NCBI GenBank assembly: GCA_963853835.1
Contig: OY970822.1
Coordinates: forward strand, 44,814,404 to 44,878,403
Origin: Calendula officinalis
Taxonomy: Eukaryota > Streptophyta > Magnoliopsida > Asterales > Asteraceae
DNA length: 64,000 bases
Direction of reading: 5' to 3'
The notes beneath the pieces are model-generated. The model worked only from the letters and a program-made list of their open reading frames with translations, searched no databases and was not told the origin of the DNA. Made by a program: the position numbers and the translations under genes. Numbering within the stretch: position 1 is the stretch's first letter; every line of letters begins with the position of its first letter. Shown one piece after another: positions 45,150 to 55,356 of the stretch.

Positions 45150-45560
45150 GAACTTGGATCATTGGGCCTTAATGGGCCGAAATGAAATGAAATGAAATGG
45201 GCTTCGAAATGAAATGAAATGAAATGGGCTTGGGTTAGGGTTAATGGGCCTAGATTCAGCCTATTGGGCCTAACGGGCTTAATGGGCCTAGATGGGCTTA
45301 ATGGGCCACTAGGTTGGGCCACTTGGGCCTCTTATTGGGCTTAGGTCCAATTAGATTGGGCCATGGATTGGGCTTGGGCCCAATTGGGTTCGGTTTGGGT
45401 ACAAGTGGGCCAAAGGTTTGGGCTTTGGTCCAAATGGGCTTGGATACTAATGGGACAACTAAAGTTTGGGCCCGATAGACTAAGGTAGATCGATATGGGC
45501 CAAGTACGGGCCTTGGCCCGATTAAGTATTCGGGTTTAGGTTGATCGGTTGGGTCAAGTT
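45150..45560. repeat. TGGGCC/TGGGCT-rich tract in Gypsy-3 LTR
   Basis: More than twenty TGGGCC or TGGGCT words occur here, with AAATGAAATG repeats and one GGGTTAGGGTTAATGGGCC block. TGGGCC is the plant site II (TCP-binding) core and AAACCCTAA-like words are telo boxes. Whether this matters for LTR transcription is unknown. Confidence 0.6.
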
Positions 45561-46228
45561 CCGGCCTTGACCCGGTATGACTTATTGGTCAACTTTGGTC
45601 AATCCTAGAAGTCAACATAGGTCAAATTAGTCAACAAAAGTCAACATAGAAGCTCTAGATTTCGGTTAGGGTTTAATCAAGCATAGAATTCGGTCAACAA
45701 AAGTCAAATTTGGTCAATTTAAAGTCAACTAGGCTTGGTTTGGTCTAGGGTTGGCCGGCTAGGCCGAAACCCTAAGGGTTTGGTTCTAGATCGGCCTAAA
45801 TCGAGTCTAGGGTCGAGTTTGGTGTCTAGATTGGACATAGGTTCAAGTTTAAAGACTAGATCTAGGGTGTAGCATGTCAAAGTCGAGATCTAGGGTTCTA
45901 ACAAAAGGATCTAGCAACAAATCAAGCCATAATCACACACACATGCACCCGATCGGATAAGGATGCATGTGTTCGGCTATATAGACTAACCGAGACCACA
46001 AGGCTCTTGGCCATGGTCTCGGGTTCGAAACAGCAAGCAAGCAAGGAAAAATAAATGAAGAACAAGGGTTATGGTATCATACCTTGGGTCGAATGAAGAG
46101 AAATCGGCAAAGGGGTGCTCGGGATTGCTTGCGATCGGAAAAACGGACGAAGGAGGTGGTGGTGGTGGTGTTCTTGCGGTTTCCGAAATCAAAAGAGACA
46201 AAAGTAGGGTTTAAGGGTTTAAGTGTGT

Positions 46229-46236
46229 TTATATAG
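46229..46236 (-). promoter_or_regulatory. TATA box of Gypsy-3 LTR
   Basis: TATATAAA on the minus strand, about 495 bp into the LTR from its U3 start at 46729; a likely U3/R boundary lies about 30 bp on. Confidence 0.5.
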
Positions 46237-46729
46237 TGTTGGTTTAGGGTTAAGATGGAAGTGTTTGAGTCAAACACGGACTCTTTCGAAATGAGATGCA
46301 TAAGGGTTCAAGTCTTTGGAGATAAGATCAAATAATTAGAACACATGGCCAACACCACAAGGGTGTTTCGGCCACCATGGGGTCACGAGAAAGGGTAGGA
46401 GGCCGGCCACATTTGATGGTCGGTCTAGACTTGGTGTCAGTTTAGATGGTTCGTTCAGTTCGAGTCACGTTTGATTAATTTGATACGTTTATTGTTTAAC
46501 CGATAAAGTTGTTATTTTAGAAATGTTTTAAGCTCAAATGTGTCACCATAAGTAATTAAAATGTTGTGTTGACTAAAATTGTCAAACACTAATGTATGGT
46601 GTAAAAATATGTAAGTTTGTTGTGTATTAGGATGCCAGAAATAGAAATGTCTAAAAATAGAAACTTTCTAAATAAGGAAAGTTCTAGAAATGAGATGAAG
46701 TTACATACCAGAAATTTCGAGTTGTCACA

Positions 46730-46740
46730 TTCTCCCCTGG
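46730..46740 (-). other. Polypurine tract of Gypsy-3
   Basis: CCAGGGGAGAA on the minus strand directly abuts the LTR start TGTGACAAC; it primes plus-strand DNA synthesis. Confidence 0.75.
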
Positions 46741-46763
46741 TTGAAGAATTTTCGTCCCGAAAT

Positions 46764-48333
46764 TTAAGACGAAGAGCGAACAGGAGAGACAACGAGAAAT
46801 AAATGAGGATATTTCTTTCGCATTTGGTTCTCACGTTCCCACGTGAATTCAGGACCTATTTTGGAGTTCCATCTGACCTTAACGATTCTGATCTTGCTTC
46901 TTCGTAGCTTTTGCTCTTTCCATTCAGATATCTGGATTGGTTCCTCGGTAAAATGGAGTTTGTCGTCGATGATAATTTCCTCATCAGGAACAATGAGCGA
47001 GGGATCATGAATAAACTTCTTCAAGTTAGACACATGAAAAGTGTTATGAATATTGCTGAGCTCCTTAGGAAGGCGAAGACGATAAGCAACAGCACCAATT
47101 CTTTCAAGAATTTCAAACGGTCCGACATAACGAGGACTGAGCTTTCCCTTCTTGCCAAAGCGTACAACAACTTTCCAAGGTGCTACCTTTAGCAATACAT
47201 GGTCGCCAACAGCGAACTCTAAAGGCTTTCGACGATTATCAGTATAACTCTTTTGTCGATCTCTTGCAGCCTTGATGCGATCTTTGATCTTCAATATCTT
47301 GTCAGTCGTTTCTTGTAGAATTTCAGGACCAGTAATCTGTCGATCACCAATTTCAATCCAACAAAGTGGCGAATGACACTTTCTTCCATAAAGGGCTTCA
47401 AATGGTGCGGCCTTAATAGTTGTATGATAACTATTATTATACGAGAACTCAGCTAAAGGGAGATGAGAATCCCAACTTCCACCAAAATCAATAACACACG
47501 CTCTCAGCATGTCTTCCAAAGTTTGGATTGTTCTTTCAGTCTGACCATCGGTTTGAGGATGATAAGCAGTACTCATATCAAGGCGAGTACCGAGAGATTT
47601 TTGCAATGATTTCCAAAAACGAGATGTAAAGCGACTATCACGATCAGAGATGATCGCGACTGGCACACCATGCCGAGATACGACTTCTTTCAAATAGATT
47701 CTTGTCAGCTTCTCCATTTGGTCAGTTTCTTTAATAGGAATAAAATGAGCTGATTTGGTCAATCGATCAACAATTACCCAAATTGTGTCATGACCACTAG
47801 ACGTTCGAGGCAACTTGGTTATAAAATCCATAGAGGTTTGTTCCCATTTCCATTCAGGGATCTCTGGCTGTTGTAGAAGACCAGAAGGCTTCTGATTCTC
47901 TGCTTTCACTTTGGCACAAGTTAAACATTTGCTAACATACACCGCGATTTCTTTCTTCATATTTGGCCACCAATACAATTCTTTGACATCTTTATACATC
48001 TTGTCAGCACCAGGATGAACAGAATATTTGGATCGATGAGCTTCATTCAAGATGACGTCGCGAACACTTCCATGACTAGGAACCCATAAGCGATCCATGA
48101 AATAAAGGGTCCCGTCTTCCTTTGCTTCTAACTGCTTTTCCATACCACGCAAAGCTTCACTTTTAATGTTCTCTACGTTCAAGGCTTCAGCATGGAATTC
48201 ATGAACTTGGGAAGATAGATTAGAACGAACAGAGATTGGAGGGCTCGAACACGACGGGGTTTAGGATGCTCTTTTCGACTTAAAGAATCAGCTACCATAT
48301 TAGCTTTACCAGGATGATACTTGATCTCAGAGT
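46764..48333 (-). pseudogene. Gypsy-3 integrase with degenerate chromodomain
   Basis: From 48182 the frame is open for 472 codons. The zinc-binding region (YSVHPGADKMYKDVKELYWW, then CLTCAKVK) is followed by the catalytic core: SMDFITKLP (Asp), IISDRDSRF (Asp), HPQTDGQTERTIQTLEDMLR (Glu). The C-terminus has VGPFEILERIGAVAYRLRLP and a chromodomain-like end (IVKVRWNSKIGPEFTWERE, then KKYPHLF), as in plant chromoviruses of the Tekay/Del type. The linker 48333-48183 reads DSEIKYHPGKANMVADSLSR with a frameshift before the integrase. This is the best-kept part of Gypsy-3. Confidence 0.85.
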
Positions 48334-49087
48334 CTTAGTCATTCATCAACTCTACCCATCTGCGCTGTCTCATGTTGAGCTCTTTCTGACTGAAGATATG
48401 TTGCAAACTCTTGTGATCGGTAAATATTGTGCACTTGGTACCATAGAGACAATGTCTCCAAATCTTTAATGCGAATATAACGGCACCCAACTCAAGATCA
48501 TGAGTTGTATAATTCTTCTCGTGGTTCTTCAGTTGTCGAGAGGCATAGGCGATCACTTTGTCATGTTGCATCAATACACAACCTAGCCCTTGGTGCGAAG
48601 CATCACAGTACACCACGAAATTATCGATTCCATCAGGAAGAGATAGAATAGGAGCAGAACACAATTTAAATTTAAGAGATTGGAAGGCTAATTCTTGCTT
48701 TTCACCCCAGACAAATTTCTCATCCTTATGTGTTAACACTGTTAAATCCTTTGCAATCTTTGAGAAATTTTCTATGAATCTTCTGTAGTAACCAGCAAGA
48801 CCAAGGAATATTCTCACTTCAGTTGGGGTCTTTGGAGCTTCCCAATTCTTTATAGCTTCTATCTTCGCAGGATCAACGTGGATACCTTCCTCATTGATAA
48901 TATGACCCAGAAATTGGACTTCACGCAACCAGAATTGACACTTAGACAACTTGGCGTACAACTTCTCCTTCTCCAACAACTCAAGAATAATTCTTAAGTG
49001 TTCTTCATGCTCTTCTCTCGAATGCGAATAGATAAGAATATCTTCTATGAAGACGATAATGAATTTATCGAGATATTGCTTGCACAC
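48334..49087 (-). pseudogene. Gypsy-3 reverse transcriptase (C-terminal part) and RNase H
   Basis: The frame starts with CKQYLDKFIIVFIEDILIYS: the catalytic FIDD box reads FIED, so an active-site Asp is Glu. The thumb follows (CQFWLREVQFLGHIINEEGI, FLGLAGYYRRFIENFSKIAK), then RNase H (VVYCDASHQGLGCVLMQ, YTTHDLELGAVIFALKIW, FTDHKSLQHIF) to a stop at MND-TAG. The fingers and palm N-terminal part and the whole protease are deleted. It would copy the RNA genome if complete. Confidence 0.85.
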
Positions 49088-49800
49088 TCGAGATCATTGT
49101 TGTTGTTGGCATTGCGATTGTTGTTGCGATTGTTGTTACGATTGCCATTGTTGTTGTTGTTGCAATTCTGGTTGTTGTTGTTCTGAAGCTTAGGGCAACG
49201 ATTACGATAGTGGTTAGGATCACCACACTCGTAACAGACAGGATTCTTAGGAGGATTATTGGACGAACACTTTCTGAAATTGTGACCCCAGCAGTCACAC
49301 TTGTAGCACTTCTCACACTGACCATCATGATGCCAATTACATTTGTTGCACTTGGGCTTGCTTCCAGCATAAAACTTAGAATCAGGATTAGACTGATTGT
49401 TGTTCTGATTAGAGGCAGCATAATTCTTAGTCTTCTGATACTTGTTCCCTTTGTAATCACGCTTGTTGTCGTAGGAACGCTTCCCATTTTCATTGTTCGA
49501 AGTTTCAGAGGATTTGCTAGACACAACTAGCTTATCTTTGAACGATCCACTTCTCATAGCATCATCAGTCAACCTTGTTGCATGATTCACAGCATCTTCG
49601 AAATTTGTCGGTTCATAAGCAATAACATGAGTACGAATAAGATCATGAAGACCTTGAAGATACCTTTCGATACGCTTAAATTCAGGGGAAACCATATGAG
49701 GAACAAGACGAGCGAGTTCTTGGAACTTAGTCGTGTAGGTAACAATATCAGATCCAACCATGGACAGATTCCATAGTTCCACTTCAACTTTCTGTAGCTC
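49088..49800 (-). pseudogene. Gypsy-3 gag with three zinc-finger-like motifs
   Basis: On the minus strand the capsid C-terminal part (YTTKFQELARLVPHMVSPEF, RIERYLQGLHDLIRTHV) is followed by a basic linker and Cys/His clusters CNKCNWHHDGQC, CYKCDCWGHNFRKC and CYECGDPNHYRNRC, then an Asn-rich tail. The frame then runs directly into RT sequence at about 49090, so a deletion fused gag to RT. The N-terminus is lost where Copia-4 is inserted (49918). Confidence 0.8.
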
Positions 49801-49917
49801 TCTCCTTGGACAAAACTTCTGAGTTAACTAATTCTTGAACGTATCCCAGGTCATAGGACTTGCACTTGGGAATTCCACCAGGACAACGCTTCCTTGGACA
49901 ATGTGCTAGTAGCAAAC

Positions 49918-50876
49918 TGTTGGATCCCAACAACACTAACGTGTTGCGTTAAGACTGATTTACGAAGATAAGATAATGAACAATAAGATTTCAACGATTA
50001 AGAGTTTATTAAAACAAATTAATACAGTACAAAGTTTGCGGAAATAGATAGTACACACTAACTAAAACTCTATACTTGAAATGACACTTTAAATCGCTCA
50101 AAACTAGAAGACTATGCAAGGAGAGTTATATCAGCTGATACTAACAGCTGATATTAATGTCCGAGTAATAACTATGGAGGAGTTAATACTTAGACAAATA
50201 ACTAACTCTCAGAGAATGTTCTTGTGCTATAAATGCTCAAAAGGTGTGTGTAAATGCAAGCATTTATCTCTTTATATATAGCCCAAGATCCATGTTCCTT
50301 TGCCCACAAGTTAGACGGCGTGTAAACATTTCATTCGTCGATGTGGACTTGTCCATGAAACATTAAATGCTCTTGCATAAATTGTTGTCCCAAGTGTACT
50401 TTGTGTCAACTACTTCTGGTACCCTTTCTGACGCACAGTGAAAGGTGTACTACATAAGTACAGAAATAGTTGACTTTCCGTTTACATGCTTGGAGGGACA
50501 AACGATGATGTTGTACTGACATTATCTTCTATTCCAAAATAGAAGATCCTCATCGTTTTCTTCTTCTTTGAGCGGGAAAGGGAAATGTTCAAAGTGTCAA
50601 GAACATTTCCTTTAAGTCTTCATATGTAGTAGGTACTATCAGCTGATTCCACAATCAGCTGAATAGTCTTCTTCTTGTCTTTGTCCTTTGGTCATAGACT
50701 TCTAATGAACTCTCGTGAATAGCTGCTGATTTGACTTGATATCCTGAAGCTAAGTACGTACTCAGCTGAAGGTTTATTGTATATACTTGCTTCAGCTGAG
50801 ATACATACTTCAGCTGATATTTATTCTTTTTAGCTATCGATCATCAAATCATATTTACTTAGTCTTGGGACTAACA
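49918..50876 (-). repeat. Copia-4 3' LTR
   Basis: On the minus strand it starts TGTTAGTCCC (50876) and ends GGATCCAACA (49918), 959 bp, preceded by the polypurine tract TAGGGGGAGAT (about 50887-50877). It is studded with the palindrome TCAGCTGA, more than eight copies. It entered Gypsy-3 gag after GCAAAC. Confidence 0.8.
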
Positions 50877-51093
50877 ATCTCCCCCTATTTGATGCAATCG
50901 AATAGCTGTATAATTGTAACCCTGTAATGATTCAGCTGAAGCAGTCAGCTGAATACTTATGTGCTTTGACCCTTAGGGTTCTTTTGTATATGTTTTATCT
51001 TTTTACAATTTTTACAAGTATATTACAAAAATTTGATTTTCTATTGATATGAAGTTGATGAGTACAAGGAAAATCAAAACAAAACAAAAACAA
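50877..51093 (-). other. Copia-4 non-coding tail with polypurine tract
   Basis: Region between the last ORF codon and the LTR; the GGGGGAG tract is at about 50880-50886 (minus). Confidence 0.6.
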
Positions 51094-53610
51094 CTACAAT
51101 GTATTGGCCACAGCTTCTCCAGTGACATTGCGATACAATGAGCTGATCGCTGAGTCGTTTAATCTTCTCATTTGTCTTCCCTCCTCAGTGGAGGAACTCA
51201 GCGACTTGTGATATAGCAGCAGTTGATCGATATCACACATGTGCAGCTCATCAGCCCGTTGGAAGCAAGGCTTCTTCTTCTCTAGATAACAAAAGCCATA
51301 GGTAGGTTCTTTTACGATCAGCCCAGGGACGAAGTTTACTCCCGTGGGGATAACTTTTGTCATGTTGAGTTTTGGTTGTTTGGCAAATATGATTGAGGAC
51401 CCAACATCAAGTGTTCTGGAGTCAGCAAAAGGGTCGGGAAGAACGGACTTACGTTTTTCCCTTCTTGCTGAGGAGCCTTCACCAGCAGGTTCTCTGACAG
51501 CAACTGCCTGTGAGTCAAGCAATTCAGCTGGTATGCGATTTGCCAACTCAGGAGCGGTTCTCCTGATATTATCGCATAAACCCTTGAAGATACATATTGC
51601 GACTTTGATCTCACTTTGCAGATCTGTTATGATGTCAGACGGTAGTGCAGATCTGGAAGCTGTCAGTAACTCATTCCACTCAGCTTAGCTGAGGTGAAAA
51701 CTGATTTTGTTCAGAGGCATCCTTTCAGCAGCCATGTATCCTCCAGCTCTGGTTATTTTTACTTCTGGTGAGAATTGGAAGAGGACTTGGGTGCCCTTAC
51801 GCTGGTGATTTTTGCTTCGAGCCTACGCTGACCAAGAACTTTGTTGAACAACCTAATGTTCTCAGCTCTTTGGGCCTCAGCTTTTTGATACAACTCTTCT
51901 TGAGTTTTTCTTTGAAGGGCAACAACTGCAGCAAGATCTGCTGCGGTTCCAGCTTCCTTTAACAAGACAGCTTTAATCGCGGCAGCAGTAAGCTCCCCCT
52001 CAGAAGGTTGAGGAATCTCCTGTATGACAGGCTGAGGTTTTTGGATTGGCGGGACTTGGACTTGTGGGCCCTCAACTGGTCCAAAAGAGTCAACGATTTT
52101 AACTCCAGTTGAGGCTTCTCCTGATAGAGGTCTTCAGCAGCGGTGAGTGTTGGTTGAATGATAATCTCACCTGCTGAAGTAGTTACCTCAGGTGTTTCAG
52201 TAGTGATGAGTGTTGTTTGAATTGGGGTCTCGTCTACTAAAACGTCTTCTTCTTCTGTCATTCCAGCAGAGGTGAAAGGTGGAGAATTTGGGTTTTCACC
52301 TGCTGGAATGTCTTAAGTATTGGCTCCAATAGCAGAGGTGGTTATAGGTTGTGAAACATTTTTTGTTCACCTTGTTTTTCACCTACTGAAGTGGCCTCTT
52401 TCTCCCCCCTCAGAGAGTGCCCGAAGAAGAGGGGTACTTTCTGGTGCTGAAGCAGGATGGACAGCAGCGGCACCCTCATTTAGCTTTGCAAGAATGAGGT
52501 TAAGGGTGCCTTGGAGACCAGCAACCTGGGAAGTCAGCGAGCTGACTTCAGTCTCCAGTTTGTCCAATCTTGTGGACGCAGCAGAGGCAGACCCCTCAAT
52601 AGCCTTAGAAAGGTGGCTATGAGTGTGGGTCAGCAGAGACTCTTGCTTTGACTGTGCAAGAGCCAATCGATCGACAGCTGGTTGGAGAGGAGACACCTTG
52701 GAGGTCAAGGTATCTAGCTGTCGTGCAACTTCGGCTTCTGTGGCCCGAGCTTCGGAGAGAAGCTTGTCTTTTTTGACTCTGTCAGATTCACGAATGGAGT
52801 TCAACTCTCGATGAATATACGTTTTGAGAGTGTTGAACTCGCTTGTGTTGCAGCGAATCTGATCAGCAAGAAGAACCAGATGAGGAGTCTGAGAGTGAAC
52901 CTTAGCGTGCAGAGAAGATATGTTGGAAGAGAGGTTCTCAGCAGTTTGGGAAAACTTCTTTGGAACATCCCTGCGAAGGGTGTCCATCTGCTGACTCAGT
53001 CTGGCCATCCCAGGTTGAATATGGGATGATACAACTCTAGACATCAGAGCAGTAGCGGCTCTGATGGGAATGCTTCCTCCAGCTTTGCTGGATTCAGCAT
53101 GGGACACTTGGACGCTTTGAGAGAGGGGGTCCGGCATGTGTCCAGCTGGAGGGGTAACCTCAGCTGTGGAAGTGGGTGTTCCTGAGTTAGGAGGAATTGC
53201 TCCCATGAGATGCTCAGAAACTATGGGGGGTGGGTTGGGTCCAGCTGTAACTTCTGGGGTTATAACAGAAGTGCCGTCATCAGCTGTCAAAATAGGTTGA
53301 AGCTCAGAATGTTCTTCGTCAAATGACGAATAGTAAGACTGAATAAAATCATCAGTCGACTTAAACATCATATGAAATGCTGTTTGGGTCTCTGGAGCTT
53401 CGGTCTCACCAGCCGGCGATACTGGTATAGAGACTGGAGGAAGAGTTCCTATGGGTGGTGTGTTAGCTGCCTCACAGCTCTGTTGACGACTAAGTTCCCG
53501 ATCATTGGCAGCTTGGTTGAGTGCCTCAGTAACAACTTTGTTTAAAGTTGTCTCTTCATTGGCGGTGGTGGTTTCCTCGATCACCTGCTGGTTTAAGCTG
53601 GTGACGTTGT
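51094..53610 (-). pseudogene. Copia-4 third-ORF C-terminal region (coiled coil)
   Basis: On the minus strand a frame from 53610 to 52379 encodes a Thr/Pro/Glu-rich segment and then long coiled coil (LSSNISSLHAKVHSQTPHLV, STRLDKLETEVSSLTSQVAG). Broken frames at 52261-51959 and 51965-51759 (KRKTQEELYQKAEAQRAENI) follow. A last frame at 51546-51094 has IIFAKQPKLNMTKVIPTGVN. The position directly before the LTR fits the extra (env-like) ORF of some plant copia elements; the N-terminal half of that type of ORF is seen at 60481. No transmembrane segment is evident. The 5' side ends at the Copia-3 LTR. Confidence 0.55.
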
Positions 53611-53623
53611 GGAAACAAAAGGG

Positions 53624-54009
53624 TCAGTATTGGCCACTCAGTATCAGCACTCAGTATTGGAAATCCAATACTGAGTAGAAGGACTGAGTTACAGTCAGTA
53701 TTGTAACTGACTAAGATCAAATCCCTTGATCTTAGCCATTTCCTTAGTTTAGTCATTCGGTTACTCCTTTGCCCATTATGTAAGATCTCTATATTGTTAT
53801 AAATAGAGATCATCTTGCAAAGGAGAACTCACCAATTCACTTTACACTTTCATATCTCATTGTAATTGATCAGTGGTATTGCTATTCCGCAGCATACCAC
53901 ACTTAGTGGAATTATACATTGACTAAAATCTTGTTCTAAACATTATTTGTCATAAGTATTAATAATCCAATCAATTAACTAAGTAATCCATGGTTGTTGT
54001 GACCTAACA
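53624..54009 (+). repeat. Copia-3a 5' LTR
   Basis: It matches 62546-62935 and ends GACCTAACA before the PBS. It contains three consecutive inverted repeats: ACTCAGTATTGG/CCAATACTGAGT (53649-53676, loop AAAT), CTAAGATCAA/TTGATCTTAG (about 53719-53743), and GATCTCTAT/ATAGAGATC (about 53785-53811). The true 5' end (expected TG) is not recognised. Confidence 0.75.
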
Positions 54010-54011
54010 AC

Positions 54012-54023
54012 TGGTATCAGAGC
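54012..54023 (+). other. Primer-binding site of Copia-3a
   Basis: TGGTATCAGAGC, perfect tRNA-Met complement, two bases after the LTR. Confidence 0.9.
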
Positions 54024-54106
54024 AGGCTAAATTAATCCTTATTTAGTCGATCTATTACCCTGGCAGCCATTCCCTATACTTATCCCTCCAAACTCAAAAA
54101 TCCAAA

Positions 54107-55356
54107 ATGTATACAATCATAGCTCCTGTTATGTCTAGTAAGGGAGTGCCCATCTTTGATGGAAAAGACTTTCATCAATGGAAGCTTAAAGCTCAGTGGT
54201 ATCTTGAATCTATTCATCATGAGATGCTCACTGTACTGAATGATGGTCCTATCAATCCACAAACTGTGGAACCAGTTGCTGCTACTGATGATGCTCCTGA
54301 GAGCACAAGAACAATTCCTAAACTGAAACACACCTGGACTGATACTGACCGTCAGTTATTCAGTTTAGACTCCAGAGCAAAGGGGGTGATTGGTAATGCT
54401 GTTACCAAAGAAATACTTAATGCAATTATGAAATTGCCAACAGCAAAGGCTATGTGGGATAGCCTATCAGTCACTTATGAAGGCACACCAAAGGTGAAGT
54501 TGCAGAGGAAAAGCAACATGAGAAGGAAGTATGAAAATTTCTTCTCAGGTCCAAATGAAGACATCACTACTCTCTATAACAGTTTAATACTGTTATCCAT
54601 GATTTAATCAGTGTAGGCATTGTGAAGGAGGAAGGAGAGCTTGTTCAAAAGTTCTTGGATAGTCTTACTCAACAGTTTCTTGATATGACAAATTATGTCA
54701 ATGCTGCCAATAATATTAAGTCATACACTCTTCAAACTTTGTATGGTTTAATGTTGAATCATGAGGAGAATAATGCTGCAAGACTGATCAACTGGAAGAA
54801 AACTGAAAAGTCTTCCACTGGCATGGCTCTAGTTGTACAACAGCCATATACTGTGACTGAGCCTGAAGAACCAGAAGTTGATCGTGCTGATGCTGAGGTA
54901 GAAGAGCTTGAAACCCAAATGGCTCTTATGTCTATGAAGCTGGATCAGTTGAAAAAGAAGAGGCTTGGTGTTAGCTCTTCCAATACTGACCCTAGATCAG
55001 GTCTTTGCTATAGGTGTGGAAAGCCTGGGCACATTGCTGCTAATTGTCATACTAAATCAACTGAAACTGATCAGAATGACAAGATTGCATACCGAGCTAA
55101 ACGGTATAGAGACAAGTATGTCAAGCTAAAGAACTGGAGCAAGGGCAAGAATGCAGCAGGGAATGGAGCACCTCATCAAGCACTTTACTCTGAAGCTTGG
55201 ATGGATGAAGAGCTTAGTGATGATGAGGAAGAGGTTGAAAACAAAGCCTTTATGGCTTTCACTGAAGATGATTTGAAAAGCTCCTTTGAAAAGGACATCA
55301 AAGAAGCTGAGAGGATGAGTGTTCATACTGATTGGGATTCCACTCAGTTGTACAAG
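54107..55356 (+). pseudogene. Copia-3a gag with CCHC zinc knuckle
   Basis: ATG at 54107 opens MYTIIAPVMSSKGVPIFDGK; the DUF4219/UBN2-type Gag pattern follows (FHQWKLKAQWYLESIHHEML, LPTAKAMWDSLSVTYEGTPK, RKYENFF). A one-base loss near 54583 shifts the frame compared with Copia-3b; it resumes at 54622 (KEEGELVQKFLDSLTQQFLD). The zinc knuckle CYRCGKPGHIAANC is at 55006-55047. The exon-like part ends TAC AAG at 55356, before GTGAGT. Gag forms particles and binds RNA. Confidence 0.8.

Larger units (their letters stand above)
40388..46729 (-). repeat. Gypsy-3 3' LTR, interrupted by Harbinger
   Basis: On the minus strand the LTR starts TGTGACAACTCG (46729) right after the polypurine tract CCAGGGGAGAA and probably ends GGCGGGGTGTGACA at 40388. 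A TATA box is at 46236-46229. Without the Harbinger insertion the LTR would be about 2.6 kb, plausible for plant chromoviruses. It holds a TGGGCC/T-rich tract (45150-45560) and a captured kinase fragment. The partner LTR is not in the window, so the 40388 end is inferred. Confidence 0.55.

Noticed and set aside
45122..45322. Minus-strand frame of Pro-rich repeats
   Set aside because: It arises from the TGGGCC repeat tract in the LTR.
49065..49530. Long frames on both strands over Gypsy-3 gag
   Set aside because: Shadows of the Asn-rich gag tail (AAC/AAT repeats); only the frame with three Cys/His motifs is real.
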